In this document: positions 51,154 to 59,864 of the stretch, one piece after another
Position numbering within the stretch: position 1 is the first letter of the stretch
Layout: each line of letters begins with the position of its first letter
Assembly (NCBI GenBank): GCA_964501815.1
Contig: CAZCUR010000001.1
Span: 20,377 to 84,376, forward strand
Length of the DNA: 64,000 nucleotides
Origin: Geothermobacter sp964501815
Lineage (GTDB): Bacteria; Desulfobacterota; Desulfuromonadia; Desulfuromonadales; Geothermobacteraceae
Direction: 5' to 3'
The notes under the pieces: model-generated
Database searches by the model: none
The model's input: only the letters and a program-made list of their open reading frames with translations
Told to the model about the DNA's origin: nothing
Position numbers and translations under genes: made by a program

Positions 51154-51162
51154 GGTCCTGAC

Positions 51163-51630
51163 TCAGTTGGCTGGTATGATACGGTCCAGTGTCAGCTCAT
51201 AGCGCAGGTCTTCACCCGCAAGGGGATGGTTGGTGTCGAGCGTGACGAAGTCCTTTTCGATGCGCGTCACCCAGGCCGGGTAGACCTGGTCGTCTTCGCC
51301 TTCAAGTTCCAGCATCATATGCTCTTCCAGTTCAAACCCTTCGGGGAATTCGTGGCGCGCTACCGCGACCACACCCCGCTCATCGCGCTGGCCAAAGGCT
51401 TCATCCGCGCTCAATTCGACCACTCTGGTTTCGCCCACCTTCATGCCGATAACAGCTTTTTCAAGTGCGGGAAAGACTTCATCACCACCTATGGTGAACT
51501 CCAGCGGACCGTCTCCGCCGCAGCCGCAATCCTCGCCATGGGGGTCGCTGGATGAGTCGAAAACGGTACCGTCTTTCAGGGTGGCGACAAAGGTGAAGCT
51601 GACCCGGTCGCCCTGTTTGATTGTGCTCAT
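51163..51630 (-). CDS. FKBP-type peptidyl-prolyl isomerase, SlyD-like
   Basis: A 155-residue prolyl isomerase and chaperone of the SlyD class: FTFVATLKDGTVFDSS, a long insert-in-flap region, and SADEAFGQRDERGV. A CGCG cluster in the loop GEDCGCGGDGP is unusual and could bind metal, but the His-rich tail of enteric SlyD is absent. AAAGGAAAAAGACCGA precedes ATG 51630; longer in-frame starts lack this site. Confidence 0.88.
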   Translation of the reverse strand: MSTIKQGDRVSFTFVATLKDGTVFDSSSDPHGEDCGCGGDGPLEFTIGGDEVFPALEKAVIGMKVGETRVVELSADEAFGQRDERGVVAVARHEFPEGFELEEHMMLELEGEDDQVYPAWVTRIEKDFVTLDTNHPLAGEDLRYELTLDRIIPAN

Positions 51631-51715
51631 TCGGTCTTTTTCCTTTCCTGGGCCTTCGGCCCCTTCGGTGCTTTTCTGACAGCCTACCCCGAATGGAGTT
51701 TGGCCGCAACCAAAC

Positions 51716-51751
51716 AAAAAAAGCGGGTCCCGGATGCACCGGGAACCCGCT
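51716..51751 (-). terminator. intrinsic terminator of the fumarase gene
   Basis: Read on the minus strand, AGCGGG-rich arms (51751-51739 and 51733-51722) form a stem around a short loop, ending in seven T. It separates fumarase from slyD. Confidence 0.85.
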
Positions 51752-51774
51752 TGCTGACAGGTGCTGGCGCGCTC

Positions 51775-53397
51775 TTAAAGCCCCAGCTGCTTGAAAAAGT
51801 CGTTTCCTTTGTCGTCGACCAGAATGTAGGCGGGGAAATTTTCCACTTCGATCTTCCAGACCGCTTCCATTCCCAGTTCGGGGAAGTCGATGCATTCCAC
51901 CTTCTTGATGTTCTGGTCGGCCAGCAGGGCGGCCGGGCCGCCAATGGAGCCAAGGTAGAAGCCGCCGTGCTTCTTGCAGGCATCGGTAACCTGCTGGCTG
52001 CGGTTGCCTTTGGCAATCATGATCAGGCTGCCGCCGTGGGACTGCAGCAGGTCGACATAGGAGTCCATACGCCCGGCGGTCGTCGGGCCGAATGAGCCGG
52101 ATGGACGACCTTCCGGAGTCTTGGCCGGGCCGGCATAGTAAATGGGATGTTTTTTCAGGTATTCAGGCAGCGGTTTCCCGGCGTCAAGCAACTCCTTGAA
52201 CTTGGCGTGGGCAATATCGCGGCCGACGACGATGGTGCCGTTGAGCAGAAGGGCGTCGCCAACCTTCAGTTTGCTCAGTTCGGCAAGAACCTCCTTCATG
52301 GGGCGGTTCAGGTCGATTTTGTGCCCGTGCTCATGCTTGGCCATGCGCATCTCCTCGGGCAGCAGACGACCCGGGTTACGGTCGAGTTGTTCGACAAACA
52401 GCCCGTCACGGGTAATTTTGGCCTTGATGTTGCGGTCGGCACTGCAGGACACCGCCATGCCCACGGGGCAGGAAGCGCCGTGCCGCGGCAGGCGGATGAC
52501 GCGTACGTCATGGGCGAAGTATTTGCCGCCGAACTGGGCGCCGATACCGAGTTTGTGAGCAGCCTGCAGCAGCTTTTGCTCCAGCTCCAGATCGCGGAAG
52601 GCCCGGCCATGTTCGTTGCCGCTGGTCGGCAGACCGTCCAGGTATTTGGCGCTGGCCAGTTTCACTGTCTTCATGCAGGCATCCGCCGAGGTGCCGCCGA
52701 TGACAAAAGCGATGTGATAGGGCGGGCAGGCGGCGGTACCCAGGGTTTTCATCTTTTCAATCAGAAAGGACTCCAGCTTTTCGGGGTTGAGCAGCGCCTT
52801 GGTTTCCTGAAACAGCATGGTCTTGTTGGCACTGCCGCCGCCTTTGGCCAGGAAAAGGAACTTGTAGGTGTCGCCTTCGGTGGCGTAGATGTCAATCTGC
52901 GCCGGCAGGTTGGTGCCGGTGTTCTTTTCGGTGTACATGTCGAGGGCTACCGTTTGGCTGTAACGCAGGTTTTCTTCCGTGTAGGTCTTGAAAACCCCCT
53001 TACTGATCATTTCCTCGTCGTTGCAGCCGGTCCAGACTCGCTGCCCTTTTTTGGCAATGACGGTGGCGGTGCCGGTGTCCTGGCAGGTCGGCAGCTCAAA
53101 CTGGGCGGCAACCATGGCGTTGCGCAGGAAGGCCATGGCAACGCCCTTGTCGTTCATGGACGCTTCGGGGTCCTGAAGGATTTTGGCCACAGACTCGTTG
53201 TGCTCGGGACGGAGCAGGAAGGACACATCGCGCATGGCGGTGTTGGTCAGCACGGTCAGGGCTTCGGGAGCAACCTTGAGAACTTCCTGGCCGTCGAATT
53301 CAGCGACTGAGACGTATTTTTCCGAGCCTTCAATCTTGTAATAAGGGGTGGTGTCCTCACTCAGGGGAAAGGGTTCCTGGTAGAAGAATTCGGGCAT
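51775..53397 (-). CDS. class I fumarate hydratase
   Basis: Oxygen-sensitive [4Fe-4S] fumarase interconverting fumarate and malate. The 540-residue single chain has the three cluster cysteines at C105 (ELPTCQDTGT), C224 (TAACPPYH) and C318 (AVSCSADRN), the same numbers as E. coli FumA, and GSFGPTTAGRMDSY in the C-terminal domain. ATG 53397 is eight bases after AGGAG; ATG 53403 lies too close to the site. A near-perfect promoter lies upstream. Confidence 0.97.
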   Translation of the reverse strand: MPEFFYQEPFPLSEDTTPYYKIEGSEKYVSVAEFDGQEVLKVAPEALTVLTNTAMRDVSFLLRPEHNESVAKILQDPEASMNDKGVAMAFLRNAMVAAQFELPTCQDTGTATVIAKKGQRVWTGCNDEEMISKGVFKTYTEENLRYSQTVALDMYTEKNTGTNLPAQIDIYATEGDTYKFLFLAKGGGSANKTMLFQETKALLNPEKLESFLIEKMKTLGTAACPPYHIAFVIGGTSADACMKTVKLASAKYLDGLPTSGNEHGRAFRDLELEQKLLQAAHKLGIGAQFGGKYFAHDVRVIRLPRHGASCPVGMAVSCSADRNIKAKITRDGLFVEQLDRNPGRLLPEEMRMAKHEHGHKIDLNRPMKEVLAELSKLKVGDALLLNGTIVVGRDIAHAKFKELLDAGKPLPEYLKKHPIYYAGPAKTPEGRPSGSFGPTTAGRMDSYVDLLQSHGGSLIMIAKGNRSQQVTDACKKHGGFYLGSIGGPAALLADQNIKKVECIDFPELGMEAVWKIEVENFPAYILVDDKGNDFFKQLGL

Positions 53398-53461
53398 GGT
53401 CATCTCTCCTTTACGTTCAGATCCGGGATGGGCTATTGCGCCATCCCATTGCAACCCCGGC

Positions 53462-53490
53462 ATTATAGGAACAATGGTATACGCTTGCAA
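53462..53490 (-). promoter_or_regulatory. promoter of the fumarase gene
   Basis: Minus-strand TTGCAA (53490-53485), 17 bases, TATAAT (53467-53462): a full consensus -10. The leader is about 58 bases. Confidence 0.8.
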
Positions 53491-53585
53491 AGTTAAAAAG
53501 GGATTCACCTGCGCCCCGGGGCAACAGTCTTTGCCTGAGGCCGGCGAATTGGGTAAGGTAGGCAAAAATTGCCCGAGAGGACACC

Positions 53586-55094
53586 ATGCAGAAAATTCTT
53601 CGCAATATTCTGACTTCCAAGGTTTATGAGGCGGCCGTTGAGACCCCGCTTGAAACAGCGGTCAATCTGGGCAAGCGCCTGGGTTGCAGGGTGCTGCTCA
53701 AACGCGAGGATTTGCAGCCGGTTTTTTCATTCAAGATCCGTGGCGCCTACAACCGCATCGCCCACCTTGGTCCTGACGAAAAACGACGCGGCGTTATTGC
53801 CGCTTCGGCCGGCAATCATGCCCAGGGTGTGGCTTATTCGGCCCGGAAGCTCGGGATTGCGGCGACCATCGTCATGCCGGCGACCACACCGCAAATCAAG
53901 ATCGAGGCTGTGCAGGCGATGGGGGCCGAAGTCGTTCTGCACGGAGACAGCTACAGCGAGGCGGCCGACCACTGCCTGACCCTGGTCGAAGCCAGTGGCA
54001 AGACCTTTGTTCATCCTTTCGATGACGAACTGGTTATCGCCGGACAGGGGACGGTGGCGGACGAGATTTTGCGCCAGAGTTCCGGAAATATCGACGTGGT
54101 TTTTGTCCCCGTTGGCGGCGGCGGCCTCATATCCGGCATGGCCGCTTACTTCAAGGCCCTGCGGCCCGACATCAAAATCATTGGCGTGCAGCCGAAAGAC
54201 AGCGCGGCCATGGCGCAATCCTGTCGTAAAGGCAGGCGGGTCCACCTTGATCAGGTCGGCATCTTTGCTGACGGGGTGGCGGTGCGCAAGGTTGGCGGGC
54301 AGACTTTTCGGGCCTGTCGTGATTATGTCGACGATTTTGTTCTCGTCGATACCGATGAAATCTGCAGTGCCATCAAGGCCATCTACCAGGATACCCGTTC
54401 CATCGTCGAACCGGCCGGGGCCCTGGGCGTCGCCGGCATGGTGCGTTACGCCGCGCACAACGACCTGGCAGGACGGACCCTGGTCGCGGTCAATTCCGGG
54501 GCGAACATGAATTTCGAGCGATTGCGCTATGTCGCCGAACGCACCCAGGTCGGTGAAGGGCAGGAGGCCCTGTTCGCCGTGACCATTCCGGAACAGCCCG
54601 GCTCCCTGAGACGGTTTTGCCGGGAAGTGGTCGGAGAGCGGAATATTACTGAATTCAACTACCGGCTGGCCAGCCGGAATGAAGCCCAGATCTTCGTCGG
54701 CATTTCCGTTCGCTGCCAGGAAGAGCGCATCGCCTTTGCACGGGACCTGGAACAGGCCGGTTTTGCCAATGTCGACCTGACCGACAATGAACTGGCCAAA
54801 ACCCATGTCCGCTACATGGTCGGAGGACGCTCCGAGGCGGCGCAGGGCGAGGTCCTGTTCCGATTCTGGTTTCCCGAACGCCCCGGTGCCCTGGGGCGCT
54901 TTCTGGATGCCATGGGGCAAAACTGGAATATTTCCCTGTTTCACTACCGGATGCAGGGAGGCGATTATGGCCGGGTGCTCGTTGGTCTGGAGATTCCTCC
55001 GCAGGAGAAGGGGGAGCTTGGTGCCTTTCTCAGGAGATTGGGCTATCGCTATCTGGATGAGACCGACAATCCCGCCTACCGGCTGTTTTTGTGA
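53586..55094 (+). CDS. ilvA: threonine ammonia-lyase, biosynthetic
   Basis: Deaminates threonine to 2-oxobutanoate for isoleucine synthesis. The 502-residue enzyme has the PLP lysine in SFKIRGAYN (about residue 50), SAGNHAQGVA, the phosphate-binding GGGGL, and two C-terminal ACT-like domains (about 325-500) with the PEQPGSLRRF and PERPGALGRF starts, so allosteric inhibition by isoleucine is expected. ATG 53586 follows GAGAGGACACC. It is divergent from fumarase; no clear plus-strand promoter was found in the gap. Confidence 0.96.
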   Translation: MQKILRNILTSKVYEAAVETPLETAVNLGKRLGCRVLLKREDLQPVFSFKIRGAYNRIAHLGPDEKRRGVIAASAGNHAQGVAYSARKLGIAATIVMPATTPQIKIEAVQAMGAEVVLHGDSYSEAADHCLTLVEASGKTFVHPFDDELVIAGQGTVADEILRQSSGNIDVVFVPVGGGGLISGMAAYFKALRPDIKIIGVQPKDSAAMAQSCRKGRRVHLDQVGIFADGVAVRKVGGQTFRACRDYVDDFVLVDTDEICSAIKAIYQDTRSIVEPAGALGVAGMVRYAAHNDLAGRTLVAVNSGANMNFERLRYVAERTQVGEGQEALFAVTIPEQPGSLRRFCREVVGERNITEFNYRLASRNEAQIFVGISVRCQEERIAFARDLEQAGFANVDLTDNELAKTHVRYMVGGRSEAAQGEVLFRFWFPERPGALGRFLDAMGQNWNISLFHYRMQGGDYGRVLVGLEIPPQEKGELGAFLRRLGYRYLDETDNPAYRLFL

Positions 55095-55220
55095 GGCAAC
55101 AAGCGCACAAATTTGGGCCCCTTGCCTGACTTTCCTTGTCACCTCTGACGGCTGCTGATGCCCTGCCGGTGCGCTGCCGGGCCCGGTTGCGGCTTGGCAC
55201 GACCGATGCATTTATTAGCT

Positions 55221-55243
55221 GTGACAAATAAATTTGTTGTCAC
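55221..55243 (+). promoter_or_regulatory. inverted repeat upstream of the histidine kinase gene
   Basis: GTGACAA (55221-55227) and TTGTCAC (55237-55243), perfect inverse complements with a 9-base AT-rich spacer, end 14 bases before the start codon. The half-site spacing differs from Crp/Fnr sites. It may be an operator or an mRNA hairpin covering the ribosome site. Confidence 0.5.
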
Positions 55244-55257
55244 TGCATGGAGGGTTT

Positions 55258-57291
55258 GTGGCTGCTTACGTCCTGATCGTTGACGATGACGCTTTTATGC
55301 GCCGGGTTTTGTCCGACCTGCTGCAGGAGCATGGGTTTGCCACCCGGGAGGCGGAATCGGGGGAGCAGGCGCTTGCCATCTGTCGTCAGCAAAGGCCTCA
55401 GGCCGCCATCCTCGATCTGGTTATGCCCGGCATCGACGGTGCTGAGCTCTGTCGCATCCTGCGGTCAGAAGCCGCCTGCAAATACCTGCCGATACTGTTG
55501 CTGACCTCGCGGGCCGACAAGGCTTCGCTCATCAATCCCTTTGAGCTGGGCGCCGACGACTATCTTTCCAAGCCGTTCGACGCCGAGGACTTGATCACCC
55601 GGCTCAAGGCGGCCATTTTCAAGCAGAACGCCCAGGAGGCTCTGGCGGTCAGAACCAGAGATTACCAGGCCCTTATGGAGATCTCCGAGTCCATTGCCGC
55701 CAGTGTTGAAACCAGCCAGATTCTTCGCCGCATTGTCGGCAAAATCGCCGGACATATCAGTGATATCGAGCGATGCAGCATTGCCGTGGTCCAAAAGGAC
55801 AGCACGGTCGGCTACGTCATGGCTTCCAGTGATGATGCCTCTGTCGAGGAGTTGCGCATCAATCTGGATGATTATCCGGAGATCCGCAGGGTTCTGGAAA
55901 CGGGTGAGCCGCTGCTGATTTCGGATGTTGATCGGGATCCTTTGCTTGCCCCGGTCCGTGGGCGCATGAACAACCGGCAATTCAATGCCATTCTGGTGGT
56001 TCCGGTCCATTCGCAGGAGCGGGTCATCGGAGTTATGGTGGTCAGGGCCCTGCGCCAAAGGCCGACACTCTCTTCCCGGGAAATCGCGTTTTGTCAGCTC
56101 GTTGCCGATGTCGCGTCAGGTCCCCTGCGCAATGCCCGTTTTTTCACCAGGTTGCGGCGGGAATCGGCCGCCCTGCGCCAGGCCAAGCAGCTGCTTGAGG
56201 ACGAGTTGCGGATCAAGGCGATCTATGAACAGTTGTTCGATAACGCTTCGGACGGTCTGGTTGCTGTCAACAGCGACGGTGTTATTGAATTCGCCAACCG
56301 GCACGCCTTGCAGATGGTCGGCCTTGAGCGCGACGCCTTTATCGGACGCAGGCTGCAGGATATTGTCAGCTCCTTTACCATAAGCCGGGCCCTGGCGGGC
56401 TGGCAGCGTCGTGGGCGCAAGGACGGCGCGGGTCGGGTGCGGTTTGACCTGCCTCTGTCGACGCCCCATGCCGGGCGACGGCTCTTTTCTGTCAGCGCCA
56501 ACACCCGGCCCGTCCTCGATAACCTTTATATCCTGGCGGTGCGGGACGTTTCGGAAAAGCGCCGCATGGAGCGGGAGCTCGCCAGCAGCAATCGGCGGCT
56601 GAAGGAACTGGACCGGTTCCGGGCCGAATTTCTCAATACCGCCACCCATGAATTGCGTGTTCCGGTGACCATTGTCCACGGCTACTGCACCTTGCTGCGG
56701 GACAGTCTGGGGCCGGGCCTGCTCGGGCCCCAGGCGGAGTATCTGCAGGCCGCCTGTGACAGCAGTGAAAAACTGGTTGATCTGGTCAACAACATGCTGG
56801 ACCTGTCCCGCTTCGAAGCCGGGAAAATGGGGCTTGAGCTGGTCCCCGGTACCCTTCACGACACAGTCAATGAAGTTTTTCGCGACCTGCAGCCGGTCGC
56901 CAGTCGGGCTCGCCTGCGTCTGACCGTCGGCCCGGTTCCCAATCGTCCGGTTCTGCATGATCGTCCCACGGTTCAGCGGGTCCTCGCCAATCTGCTCAGC
57001 AACGCCATCAAATTCACACCCGAAGGGGGCAGGATCGCCATCGAGTTTGAAGTGGTCGGCCAGGACCTGGTCGTTTCGGTTTCGGACACCGGCAAGGGTG
57101 TGCCTCCGGAACAACTGCCCCGTCTGTTTGACGAGTTCACCCAGGTCGGTCGGGAGGATGCCCGCAGGGGCAGCGGTCTGGGCCTGTCCATCTGCCGCAA
57201 GATTGTCGAATCGCACGGTGGCCGCATTTGGGCCGAGAGTGAGCCGGGCCGGGGCAGCCGGTTCCGTTTCACGCTGCCGCTGGCTCATTGA
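55258..57291 (+). CDS. response regulator-GAF-PAS-histidine kinase
   Basis: A 677-residue soluble hybrid. The N-terminal receiver (about 1-120) has the acidic pair D10-D11, phospho-acceptor D53, T83 and K105. A GAF domain (about 140-300), a PAS domain (about 320-435), a HisKA dimerisation helix with H464 in THELRVP and an ATPase domain (about 570-677; NLLSNAIKFTPEGG, GKGVPPEQL, GSGLGLSI) follow. The receiver before the kinase suggests input from another kinase or intramolecular control. No output regulator is adjacent. GTG 55258 follows GGAGGG; an in-frame TTG at 55234 has no site. Confidence 0.92.
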   Translation: MAAYVLIVDDDAFMRRVLSDLLQEHGFATREAESGEQALAICRQQRPQAAILDLVMPGIDGAELCRILRSEAACKYLPILLLTSRADKASLINPFELGADDYLSKPFDAEDLITRLKAAIFKQNAQEALAVRTRDYQALMEISESIAASVETSQILRRIVGKIAGHISDIERCSIAVVQKDSTVGYVMASSDDASVEELRINLDDYPEIRRVLETGEPLLISDVDRDPLLAPVRGRMNNRQFNAILVVPVHSQERVIGVMVVRALRQRPTLSSREIAFCQLVADVASGPLRNARFFTRLRRESAALRQAKQLLEDELRIKAIYEQLFDNASDGLVAVNSDGVIEFANRHALQMVGLERDAFIGRRLQDIVSSFTISRALAGWQRRGRKDGAGRVRFDLPLSTPHAGRRLFSVSANTRPVLDNLYILAVRDVSEKRRMERELASSNRRLKELDRFRAEFLNTATHELRVPVTIVHGYCTLLRDSLGPGLLGPQAEYLQAACDSSEKLVDLVNNMLDLSRFEAGKMGLELVPGTLHDTVNEVFRDLQPVASRARLRLTVGPVPNRPVLHDRPTVQRVLANLLSNAIKFTPEGGRIAIEFEVVGQDLVVSVSDTGKGVPPEQLPRLFDEFTQVGREDARRGSGLGLSICRKIVESHGGRIWAESEPGRGSRFRFTLPLAH

Positions 57292-57344
57292 GGCGCTTTT
57301 TTTCAGCGCGCCGCCACTTTTCCCACCAGGGTATCCCTCTGGAT

Positions 57345-57374
57345 TTATTGTCTTATTGTCTTACTTATTTTGTC
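57345..57374 (+). repeat. short direct repeats upstream of cysE
   Basis: TTATTGTC occurs twice in tandem (57345-57352 and 57353-57360), and TTATTTTGTC follows at 57365-57374. The array ends ten bases before the predicted -35 element of cysE, suitable for an activator or repressor. The binding protein is not known. Confidence 0.5.
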
Positions 57375-57384
57375 GGGAAAATAA

Positions 57385-57413
57385 TTGACAGGAATGCTCA
57401 GGTATGTTAGTTG
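57385..57413 (+). promoter_or_regulatory. candidate promoter of the cysE-iscR-nifS-iscU run
   Basis: TTGACA (57385-57390), 17 bases, TAGTTG (57408-57413). The -35 is perfect and the -10 poor, so an activator may be needed. TATGTT at 57403-57408 is another possible -10 with a short spacer. Confidence 0.5.
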
Positions 57414-57445
57414 TTGGCTCGAACATCTGCTAGCAGGAGGCGGCC

Positions 57446-58141
57446 GTGCTCAAAACATTGCGTGAAGATTTCAAGGTGGTATTCGAACGGGATCCCGCTG
57501 TTCGGAGTGTGCTGGAAATCATTCTCTGTTACCCCGGGTTTCATGCCGTTCTTTTCTACCGGCTGGCCCACTGGCTCTGGGTGCGCAAGTTCTATCTGCT
57601 GGGCCGCTTCGTTTCGCATCTGGGGCGCTTTTTCACCGGCATCGAAATCCACCCCGGCGCCCAAATCGGCAAAGGCTTCTTCATTGACCACGGTATGGGT
57701 GTGGTCATTGGTGAGACCGCAGAAATCGGCGACAATTGCACCCTTTATCACGGGGTCACCCTGGGGGGAACCTCCTGGGCCAAGGAAAAACGCCATCCCA
57801 CCCTCGGAAACAACGTCATTGTCGGTTCCGGCGCCAAGGTTCTCGGCCCGTTCCGGGTTGGAGACAACAGCAAAATCGGCTCCAATTCGGTCGTGGTCAA
57901 GGAGGTTCCCGACAACTCAACCGTTGTCGGTATTCCCGGCAAGGTCGTCATCTCCGAAGGCAAGAAAACCGAACAGAAGGTCGACCTTGAACACGGTAAA
58001 CTCCCCGATCCGGAAGCCAAGGCCATTGCCTGTCTGTTCGACCAGATTCGGGCACTGGAAAACCGGGTCAAGGAGCTGACGGCCGAGCAGGAGCGTCTCA
58101 AGGCCGAACTGGAGCGGGAAACACACGCCAAAAGCGCCTGA
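57446..58141 (+). CDS. cysE: serine O-acetyltransferase
   Basis: Acetylates serine, the first step of cysteine synthesis. The 231-residue protein is the short EpsC type: a helical N-terminus, then a left-handed beta-helix of hexapeptide repeats with IEIHPGAQIGKGFFIDHG, the catalytic region VVIGETAEIG and HPTLGNNVIVG. A C-terminal coiled coil (about 190-228) is longer than usual. GTG 57446 follows GCAGGAGG. Placed first in a run that uses cysteine sulfur, it probably supplies substrate for NifS. Confidence 0.95.
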   Translation: MLKTLREDFKVVFERDPAVRSVLEIILCYPGFHAVLFYRLAHWLWVRKFYLLGRFVSHLGRFFTGIEIHPGAQIGKGFFIDHGMGVVIGETAEIGDNCTLYHGVTLGGTSWAKEKRHPTLGNNVIVGSGAKVLGPFRVGDNSKIGSNSVVVKEVPDNSTVVGIPGKVVISEGKKTEQKVDLEHGKLPDPEAKAIACLFDQIRALENRVKELTAEQERLKAELERETHAKSA

Positions 58142-58163
58142 GTGCGCGTCATACAGGGAGTTT

Positions 58164-58592
58164 ATGCGTCTTTCCACCAAAGCACAATATGCCGTTCGCG
58201 CCATGGTCAGTCTCAGTCTGCATGGTGACGAAGGGCCGGTATCCATCAAGGATATCTCGGCGAGGGAGTCGATTTCCCTGCCTTATCTGGAACAGCTCTT
58301 CGTCAAGTTGCGTCGCGGCCGGATTGTCACCAGTGTGCGCGGCCCCGGCGGAGGGTATCGGCTGGCCCGGCCTGCTGACCAGATTCGCGTCGATGAAATC
58401 ATTGATTCGGTTGAGGAGACACTGGTGCCGGTGTCCTGTATGGATGAGCAGGGGCGTTGTGTCTGCGACGACCACTGCGTCACCCACAATGTCTGGCAGG
58501 GGCTGGGCGAAAGGATCCGATCATTTCTGGCATCCATCACGCTTGAGGACTTGACCCGGGAAGCCCGGGACAAAGCACATAAGCAGGTTTAA
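58164..58592 (+). CDS. iscR: Rrf2-family regulator, IscR-like
   Basis: A 142-residue winged-helix regulator of Fe-S assembly. The DNA-binding part is LSTKAQYAVRAMVSL with GPGGGYRLARP. Cluster ligands are C92, C99, C105 and H108, spaced C-x6-C-x5-C-x2-H; E. coli IscR has C-x5-C-x5-C-x2-H, and C101 is an extra cysteine. It likely senses cluster status and represses the following genes, autoregulating the run. The spacing difference leaves room for a related Rrf2 role such as cysteine sensing. Confidence 0.88.
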   Translation: MRLSTKAQYAVRAMVSLSLHGDEGPVSIKDISARESISLPYLEQLFVKLRRGRIVTSVRGPGGGYRLARPADQIRVDEIIDSVEETLVPVSCMDEQGRCVCDDHCVTHNVWQGLGERIRSFLASITLEDLTREARDKAHKQV

Positions 58593-58629
58593 CGACACCT
58601 GACCGCAAAACGGTCAGCAGGAGGACAAG

Positions 58630-59841
58630 GTGAAACAGATTTATCTCGATAACAATGCCACAACCCCGGTGCACCCCGAGGTGCTGGAGGCGATGCTCCC
58701 TTTTTACCGGGACCAGTTCGGCAATCCGTCCAGTGTACATTGGGCCGGCCGGGCGGTTGCCGGAGCCGTGGAGCAGGCTCGTGAACAGGTCGCGGCACTG
58801 ATAGGGGCCTCTGCCGCTGAGATTGTTTTCGTCTCCTGCGGCAGCGAGGGGGACAATATGGCCCTGAAAGGGACCGTCGATGCGCTGCGCGACAAGGGCA
58901 ACCATATCATCACGACCTCGGTTGAACACCCGGCCGTTCTGGAAACCTGCCGTTATCTGGAAAAGACCGGTTGTGAGGTCACCTACCTGCCCGTGGATCG
59001 CGACGGCATGCTTGACCTTGCGCAGCTCGAGGCCGCCATCACCGAAAAGACCATCCTGATTTCGGTGATGTGGGGCAACAACGAGACCGGCAATCTCTAT
59101 CCCATTGAGGAGATTGGCAAAATTGCGCGCAAGTACAAGGTCCGCTTTCACACCGATGCGGTCCAGGCGGTCGGCAAGGTTCCGGTGGATGTGAAAAAGG
59201 CCGGCGTCGATCTGCTGGTGCTTTCCGGACACAAAATCGGCGCTCCCAAGGGAGTCGGTGCCATCTATATCAAACGTGGCACCCGGCTGACGCCGCTGGT
59301 ACATGGCGGCCATCAGGAGCGCAACCGGCGTGCCGGCACCCACAATGTCGCCGGCATCGTTGGATTGGGCAAGGCCTGTGAGATCGCCGGGCGGGATCTG
59401 GAAAAGAACGCCGCCCACATGCGCCGGCTGCGCGACAAGCTGGAAGAGGGGATCAAAAACAGCATTCCCCAGATCAAACTCAACGGCCACCCCGATCCGG
59501 CCATGCGTCTGCCCAACACTCTCAATGTCAGTTTCGCCTACATCGAAGGGGAATCGCTGCTTTTGAACCTGGACATGTATGGCATTGCCGCGTCAAGCGG
59601 CTCGGCCTGTACATCCGGTTCCCTGGAACCTTCGCATGTTCTTGGAGCCATGTGTGTCGAAGTGACCCTGGCTCACTCCAGTACCCGGTTCTCCCTCGGG
59701 CCCCACAATACCGAAGAAGAGATTGACTATGTTCTGGAGGTCCTGCCCAAGACGGTGCAGCGCCTGCGGGAAATGAGTCCGCTGTACAACTGCAGAAACG
59801 AAGAACAGTGTGAAACCTGCGAAACCATCCGCAGAATCTGA
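58630..59841 (+). CDS. nifS: cysteine desulfurase, NifS/IscS type
   Basis: Removes sulfur from cysteine for Fe-S clusters and thiolation. The 403-residue PLP enzyme has DNNATTPVHPEV, the PLP lysine K202 in SGHKIGAPKG, and the persulfide cysteine C327 in SGSACTSGSLEPSHV. The C-terminus adds a Cys-rich tail with C388, C394 and C397 not found in standard NifS. GTG 58630 follows CAGGAGGACAAG. The scaffold gene follows after 23 bases. Confidence 0.96.
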   Translation: MKQIYLDNNATTPVHPEVLEAMLPFYRDQFGNPSSVHWAGRAVAGAVEQAREQVAALIGASAAEIVFVSCGSEGDNMALKGTVDALRDKGNHIITTSVEHPAVLETCRYLEKTGCEVTYLPVDRDGMLDLAQLEAAITEKTILISVMWGNNETGNLYPIEEIGKIARKYKVRFHTDAVQAVGKVPVDVKKAGVDLLVLSGHKIGAPKGVGAIYIKRGTRLTPLVHGGHQERNRRAGTHNVAGIVGLGKACEIAGRDLEKNAAHMRRLRDKLEEGIKNSIPQIKLNGHPDPAMRLPNTLNVSFAYIEGESLLLNLDMYGIAASSGSACTSGSLEPSHVLGAMCVEVTLAHSSTRFSLGPHNTEEEIDYVLEVLPKTVQRLREMSPLYNCRNEEQCETCETIRRI

Positions 59842-59864
59842 AACAGAACAGGAGACAGACAGCT

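Noticed and set aside
55221..55243. Crp/Fnr-type binding site
   Set aside because: The half-sites are in the right style but 9 bases apart in inverted GTGACAA/TTGTCAC form, not TGTGA-N6-TCACA; kept only as an unassigned inverted repeat.
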